This document shows, piece by piece, positions 61,388-64,000 of a stretch of 64,000 nucleotides of DNA. The notes beneath the pieces were generated by a model. It was not told where the DNA came from, searched no databases, and saw only the letters and a list, made by a program, of their open reading frames with translations. Position 1 is the first letter of the stretch. Each line of letters starts with the position of its first letter. Origin of the DNA: Fibrobacter succinogenes (GTDB lineage: Bacteria > Fibrobacterota > Fibrobacteria > Fibrobacterales > Fibrobacteraceae); assembly GCA_902761355.1 (NCBI GenBank), contig CACWJY010000003.1, forward strand, positions 150,931 through 214,930. Reading direction: 5' to 3'. Both the position numbers and the translations under genes were made by a program.

Positions 61388-62806
61388 ATGCGTACTATGG
61401 AACGCGAAACCTTTAAATCAAGACTCGGATTTATCCTCATTGCCGCCGGTTGCGCCATTGGCCTGGGCAACGTGTGGCGTTTCCCTTACATTGCTGGCCA
61501 GTACGGTGGAGCGGCCTTTGTGCTCCCGTACCTCGGCTTCCTGCTCTTCCTGGGCCTGCCCATTTTGATGGCAGAACTTGCCTTGGGTCGTGGCGGTAAG
61601 AGCGGTATCGCTCGCGCATTCGATAACCTGGAAAAACCGGGTACCAAGTGGCATTGGGCCAAGTTCCCGCTGATTTCGGCCAACTACATATTGATGGCCT
61701 TCTACTCGGTAGTTACCGGCTGGATGTTCTATTACTTCTACAAGATGGTTACCGATCCCAAGTTCCTCATGGGTACTCCGGACCAGATTGCGGCCGGTTT
61801 TGGCGAAATGCTTTCGAATCCGGGCCTCATGATTTTCTGGATGACGGTCGCCATTGTCATCGGCCTCTTTATCGTGTCGCTTGGACTCCAGAAGGGTGTG
61901 GAACGCATCACCAAGGCCATGATGATTTGCTTGCTTGTCATTATGGTGCTCCTCGCGATTCGTGCCGTGACGCTCCCCGGTTCTACGGCGGGCCTTGAAT
62001 TCTACCTGTTGCCGTCCCTGGAACGCCTTACGCAATCGGGCAAGGGTCTGGGCGAGGCTATCTTTGCCGCCTTTGCGCATGCCTTCTTTACCCTGAGCCT
62101 CGGTATCGGTAGCATGGCCATTTTCGGTAGCTATATCGGAAAGAATCATTCCCTGGCAAAAGAAGCGACTAGCGTCTGTGCGCTTGACACGGTCGTCGCT
62201 CTGGTCGCGGGTATTATCGTTATCCCGAGCTGTTTTGCTTTCAACCAGTCTCCTGGTCAGGGCCCGGGCCTTATCTTCGTGACGCTCTCCAACGTATTTT
62301 CCATGATGCCTGCGGGCAGGTTCTTCGGTGCCGCCTTCTTCCTGTTCATGTCGTTTGCGGCCATGTCAACCTTGATTGCCGTGTTCGAAAACATCGTCTC
62401 GTTCTGGATGGACCTCAAGGGCTTCAAGCGTCGCAAGGTGGCCTATTGGAACATTCTGCTTGTGTTCCTGCTTTCGCTCCCCTGTGCCCTCGGCTTCAAC
62501 GTGCTCTCGAGCTTTGAACCGTTTGGTCCCGGCAGCTGCGTTTTGGACCTTGAAGACTTCATCGTGAGCAACACCATGCTCCCGGCGGGTGGCATGTTCA
62601 TCGCCATCTTCTGCTCTAGCCGCTATGGTTGGGGGCAGGAAAAGTTCTTTACCGAAATGAACGCTGGTAAGGGTTACAAGATTCCGTACAATGCCGCGTT
62701 CAGAATCTACTTCAAGTGGATCTTGCCATTGCTTGTTTCGATCCTCTTGATTCAGGGGTACTTATCCAAGTTCGCTCCTGAGCTCTGCTCCAAGATTTTC
62801 GGATAA
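61388..62806 (+). CDS. Neurotransmitter:sodium symporter (NSS/SNF family)
   Basis: A 472-residue protein; an alternative ATG lies at 61397. The signature 'AAGCAIGLGNVWRFPYIAGQ' in the first helix (Na+/substrate site) and 'GGAAFVLPYLGFLLFLGLPI' are clear. Later helices include 'FFTLSLGIGSMAIFGSYIG' and 'FAAMSTLIAVFENIVSFWMD'. About 11-12 helices, LeuT-like. It imports an amino acid or related solute with Na+. Confidence 0.92.
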   Translation: MRTMERETFKSRLGFILIAAGCAIGLGNVWRFPYIAGQYGGAAFVLPYLGFLLFLGLPILMAELALGRGGKSGIARAFDNLEKPGTKWHWAKFPLISANYILMAFYSVVTGWMFYYFYKMVTDPKFLMGTPDQIAAGFGEMLSNPGLMIFWMTVAIVIGLFIVSLGLQKGVERITKAMMICLLVIMVLLAIRAVTLPGSTAGLEFYLLPSLERLTQSGKGLGEAIFAAFAHAFFTLSLGIGSMAIFGSYIGKNHSLAKEATSVCALDTVVALVAGIIVIPSCFAFNQSPGQGPGLIFVTLSNVFSMMPAGRFFGAAFFLFMSFAAMSTLIAVFENIVSFWMDLKGFKRRKVAYWNILLVFLLSLPCALGFNVLSSFEPFGPGSCVLDLEDFIVSNTMLPAGGMFIAIFCSSRYGWGQEKFFTEMNAGKGYKIPYNAAFRIYFKWILPLLVSILLIQGYLSKFAPELCSKIFG

Positions 62807-62819
62807 AAAATTAAATTGA

Positions 62820-62848
62820 GGATAAGGTTTCGACCTTATCCTTTTTTC
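62820..62848 (+). terminator. Terminator after the NSS transporter
   Basis: GGATAAGGT (62820-62828), TTCG tetraloop, ACCTTATCC (62833-62841), then TTTTTT. It is a strong intrinsic terminator. Confidence 0.9.
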
Positions 62849-62869
62849 TTTGGAGGCGTAGGAGTCTTT

Positions 62870-63520
62870 ATGAAATTGAGTTTCTTGTCGGTGGGTTTTG
62901 TGTCGCTGTCCGTGTTGGTCGCTTGTGATGATTCGTCCAGCGGCTCGAACACTATGCAGGCTGAAATCCCGGATGCTATCTCGAGTAGCGAAATCGTGGT
63001 AATTCCTGAGTCGAGTTCCTCTCTTGAAACCGTGAGCTCCGAGTCGGTTGCAGATACGGACCTTGTGGAATCGAGCTCCGCAGAAGCCCCTGTCGTCGCA
63101 GATACCGTATGGAACAAGGCGAACCTTACGTGGTATACGTCCTGGCCGGAACCCGGCAGCGAGGAATGCGAAGACTATAACGGCTGCACCTGGGCGGGCT
63201 GGTTTGCGGGCCTCGATGAACAGCAGACCGAAGAATGGGTGAGCGAGCATAACATCATTGCCGTCCACGAAAAGGACTGGGATACGTACAAACTAAAAAC
63301 GTTTAGACTCCGCAAGAGTGGCCACACGATAGACGCCGTGGTGTATGACATGTGTTCCGATAGCGACTGTGACGGCTGCTGTACCCAAAATGCCGGCAAG
63401 GTGGGTTTCCTGATTGACATCGAGAGCTACACACGCAAGCGCTTCAACAACTATGGATCCGGTATTGTGGAATGGACATGCCTCGATTGCGGTCCTTCTT
63501 CAGTCGAAAATGCCGATTAG
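62870..63520 (+). CDS. Lipoprotein with Ser-rich linker and cysteine-rich expansin-like domain
   Basis: A 216-residue protein from ATG 62870, with lipobox 'LSVLVACDD'. A Ser-rich linker (about 40-85: 'SSSSLETVSSESVADTD') leads to a cysteine-rich C-terminal domain with 'KANLTWYTSWPEPGSEECED', 'TIDAVVYDMCSDSDCDGCCT' and 'GKVGFLIDIESYTRKRFNNY'. The 'VYDMC...C...GFLIDIESY' part resembles the double-psi beta-barrel of expansins, which loosen cell-wall polysaccharides. That identification is tentative. Such surface lipoproteins are common in Fibrobacter. Confidence 0.6.
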   Translation: MKLSFLSVGFVSLSVLVACDDSSSGSNTMQAEIPDAISSSEIVVIPESSSSLETVSSESVADTDLVESSSAEAPVVADTVWNKANLTWYTSWPEPGSEECEDYNGCTWAGWFAGLDEQQTEEWVSEHNIIAVHEKDWDTYKLKTFRLRKSGHTIDAVVYDMCSDSDCDGCCTQNAGKVGFLIDIESYTRKRFNNYGSGIVEWTCLDCGPSSVENAD

Positions 63521-63700
63521 TCTAAAATTTTGTTCATCGTCAAACAGCACTATTCAGTTTTTATCGCCCCATAGGCGCGCCCTATCGCGGGTGATTAGAA
63601 AATTTCTGTTCATAGAATGTTGATAGATTAGTGGAAATGTGGACTAAATCCCGTCATTTGGCGAAAAATCGAAAAAAAGTGAAAAAAAATGCGCAAAAGG
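63521..63700. other. Gene-free stretch before the rRNA promoter
   Basis: The right end has A-rich runs (63665-63698) just upstream of the -35 box that look like an UP element. The rest shows no gene or strong hairpin. Confidence 0.35.
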
Positions 63701-63702
63701 GC

Positions 63703-63731
63703 TTGACAACCGTCACGGAAAGTTCTATAAT
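63703..63731 (+). promoter_or_regulatory. rRNA operon promoter
   Basis: TTGACA (63703-63708), 17 bp, TATAAT (63726-63731): a perfect consensus promoter with an A-rich UP-like region upstream and a G/C-rich leader after it. Confidence 0.92.
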
Positions 63732-63739
63732 TGGCCTCA

Positions 63740-63907
63740 CCCTCGAACGGGAGAGCTGAAGAGCCGAACGGACGAGGACGGAGGCCCGCGAGGCCGCCGG
63801 GAAGATTGAAGGAATCGGAGATGTGCTTAGTGACGGGTCCAAGAGAATTCTTGGAAAGTCAATGAATACGAACGTGATTAAGTAACGGGACCAAGACTTT
63901 AAAAAAA
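63740..63907 (+). other. 16S rRNA leader
   Basis: About 170 nt between promoter and mature 16S. It is G/C-rich with several possible hairpins. The phrase ACGGGTCCAAGA (around 63833) recurs as ACGGGACCAAGA (around 63885). It should hold processing and antitermination signals, which I could not delimit. Confidence 0.5.
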
Positions 63908-64000
63908 TTAATGAAGAGTTTGATCCTGGCTCAGAACGAACGCTGGTGGCGTGTCTTATACATGCAAGTCGAGCGGTGCAGCAATGCATAGCGGCGAACG
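63908..64000 (+). rRNA. rrs: 16S ribosomal RNA, 5' end (continues beyond the window)
   Basis: TGAAGAGTTTGATCCTGGCT, followed by CAGAACGAACGCTGGTGGCG and TACATGCAAGTCGAGCGG, is the standard 5' part of bacterial 16S rRNA. The mature 5' end is placed by alignment with E. coli numbering. Confidence 0.96.

Noticed and set aside
1..64000. Insertion sequence, integrase or prophage genes
   Set aside because: No transposase, integrase or phage structural gene is recognisable; the island has no visible attachment sites either.

Overview
The window is most likely a Fibrobacter-type (Fibrobacterota) chromosome. The evidence is a secreted GH10 xylanase, a Dcu-type C4-dicarboxylate (succinate/fumarate) transporter, secreted proteins that end in a 'FDLLGRP' tail, Ser-rich linkers behind lipoboxes, a DUF4954 protein, and a 16S rRNA 5' end running off the right edge. 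The genus call is inference; no database was searched.

Positions 1-25343 form a dense defence island. From the left it holds an AAA ATPase (cut by the window edge) with a TOPRIM partner, and McrC/McrB. Next is a plus-strand operon of six genes, mostly overlapping: AAA+ ATPase, subtilisin-like protease, TIR protein, Nmad2-like protein, a protein resembling the 5-hmdU-kinase helical family, and a thymidylate-synthase homologue. Converging on it, with overlapping 3' ends, is a minus-strand operon of five genes: a three-segment membrane protein, three different TIR-type proteins and a stand-alone SLOG protein. Then come a type I restriction-modification system (HsdR, HsdM, a small membrane protein, HsdS), a HicAB toxin-antitoxin pair and a DUF4062 protein. 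The two TIR operons are visibly more AT-rich than hsdM/hsdR and the housekeeping genes. They are the best candidates for undescribed systems. The minus operon looks like a Thoeris-style pathway split into separate proteins (TIR signal makers, SLOG sensor, membrane effector). The plus operon joins a TIR enzyme and an AAA-protease pair to what looks like a nucleotide or DNA-base modification set.

Positions 25600-33660 carry ordinary metabolic genes: a cupin, an AraC regulator, an alanine/Na+ symporter, an acetyltransferase, a thioredoxin-like protein, an oxidoreductase fused to a beta-propeller, a flavin-binding protein, a macro-domain protein and a VOC protein. An AT-rich gap at 31.78-32.08 kb has repeated TTATCAACA boxes. 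Six parS-like sites lie between 31.9 and 36.3 kb, next to rsmG-parA-parB at 36.5-38.9 kb, so this is an origin-proximal centromere region and may include oriC. An M23 peptidase and a bactofilin follow parB directly.

Positions 40.4-63.5 kb hold a phosphoesterase, a CAU tRNA, tmk, xylanase, several large exported proteins (a PGAP1-like serine hydrolase with C-terminal repeats, lipoproteins, a PDZ protein), a rubrerythrin broken by a 23-bp tandem duplication, transporters (Dcu, SSS, NSS), a GT4 glycosyltransferase, DUF4954, an M48-like protease and a BatD-like protein. An rRNA promoter and the start of 16S rRNA close the window. Small hairpin repeats are scattered through the intergenic spaces, and one REP-like copy lies in frame inside the glycosyltransferase.
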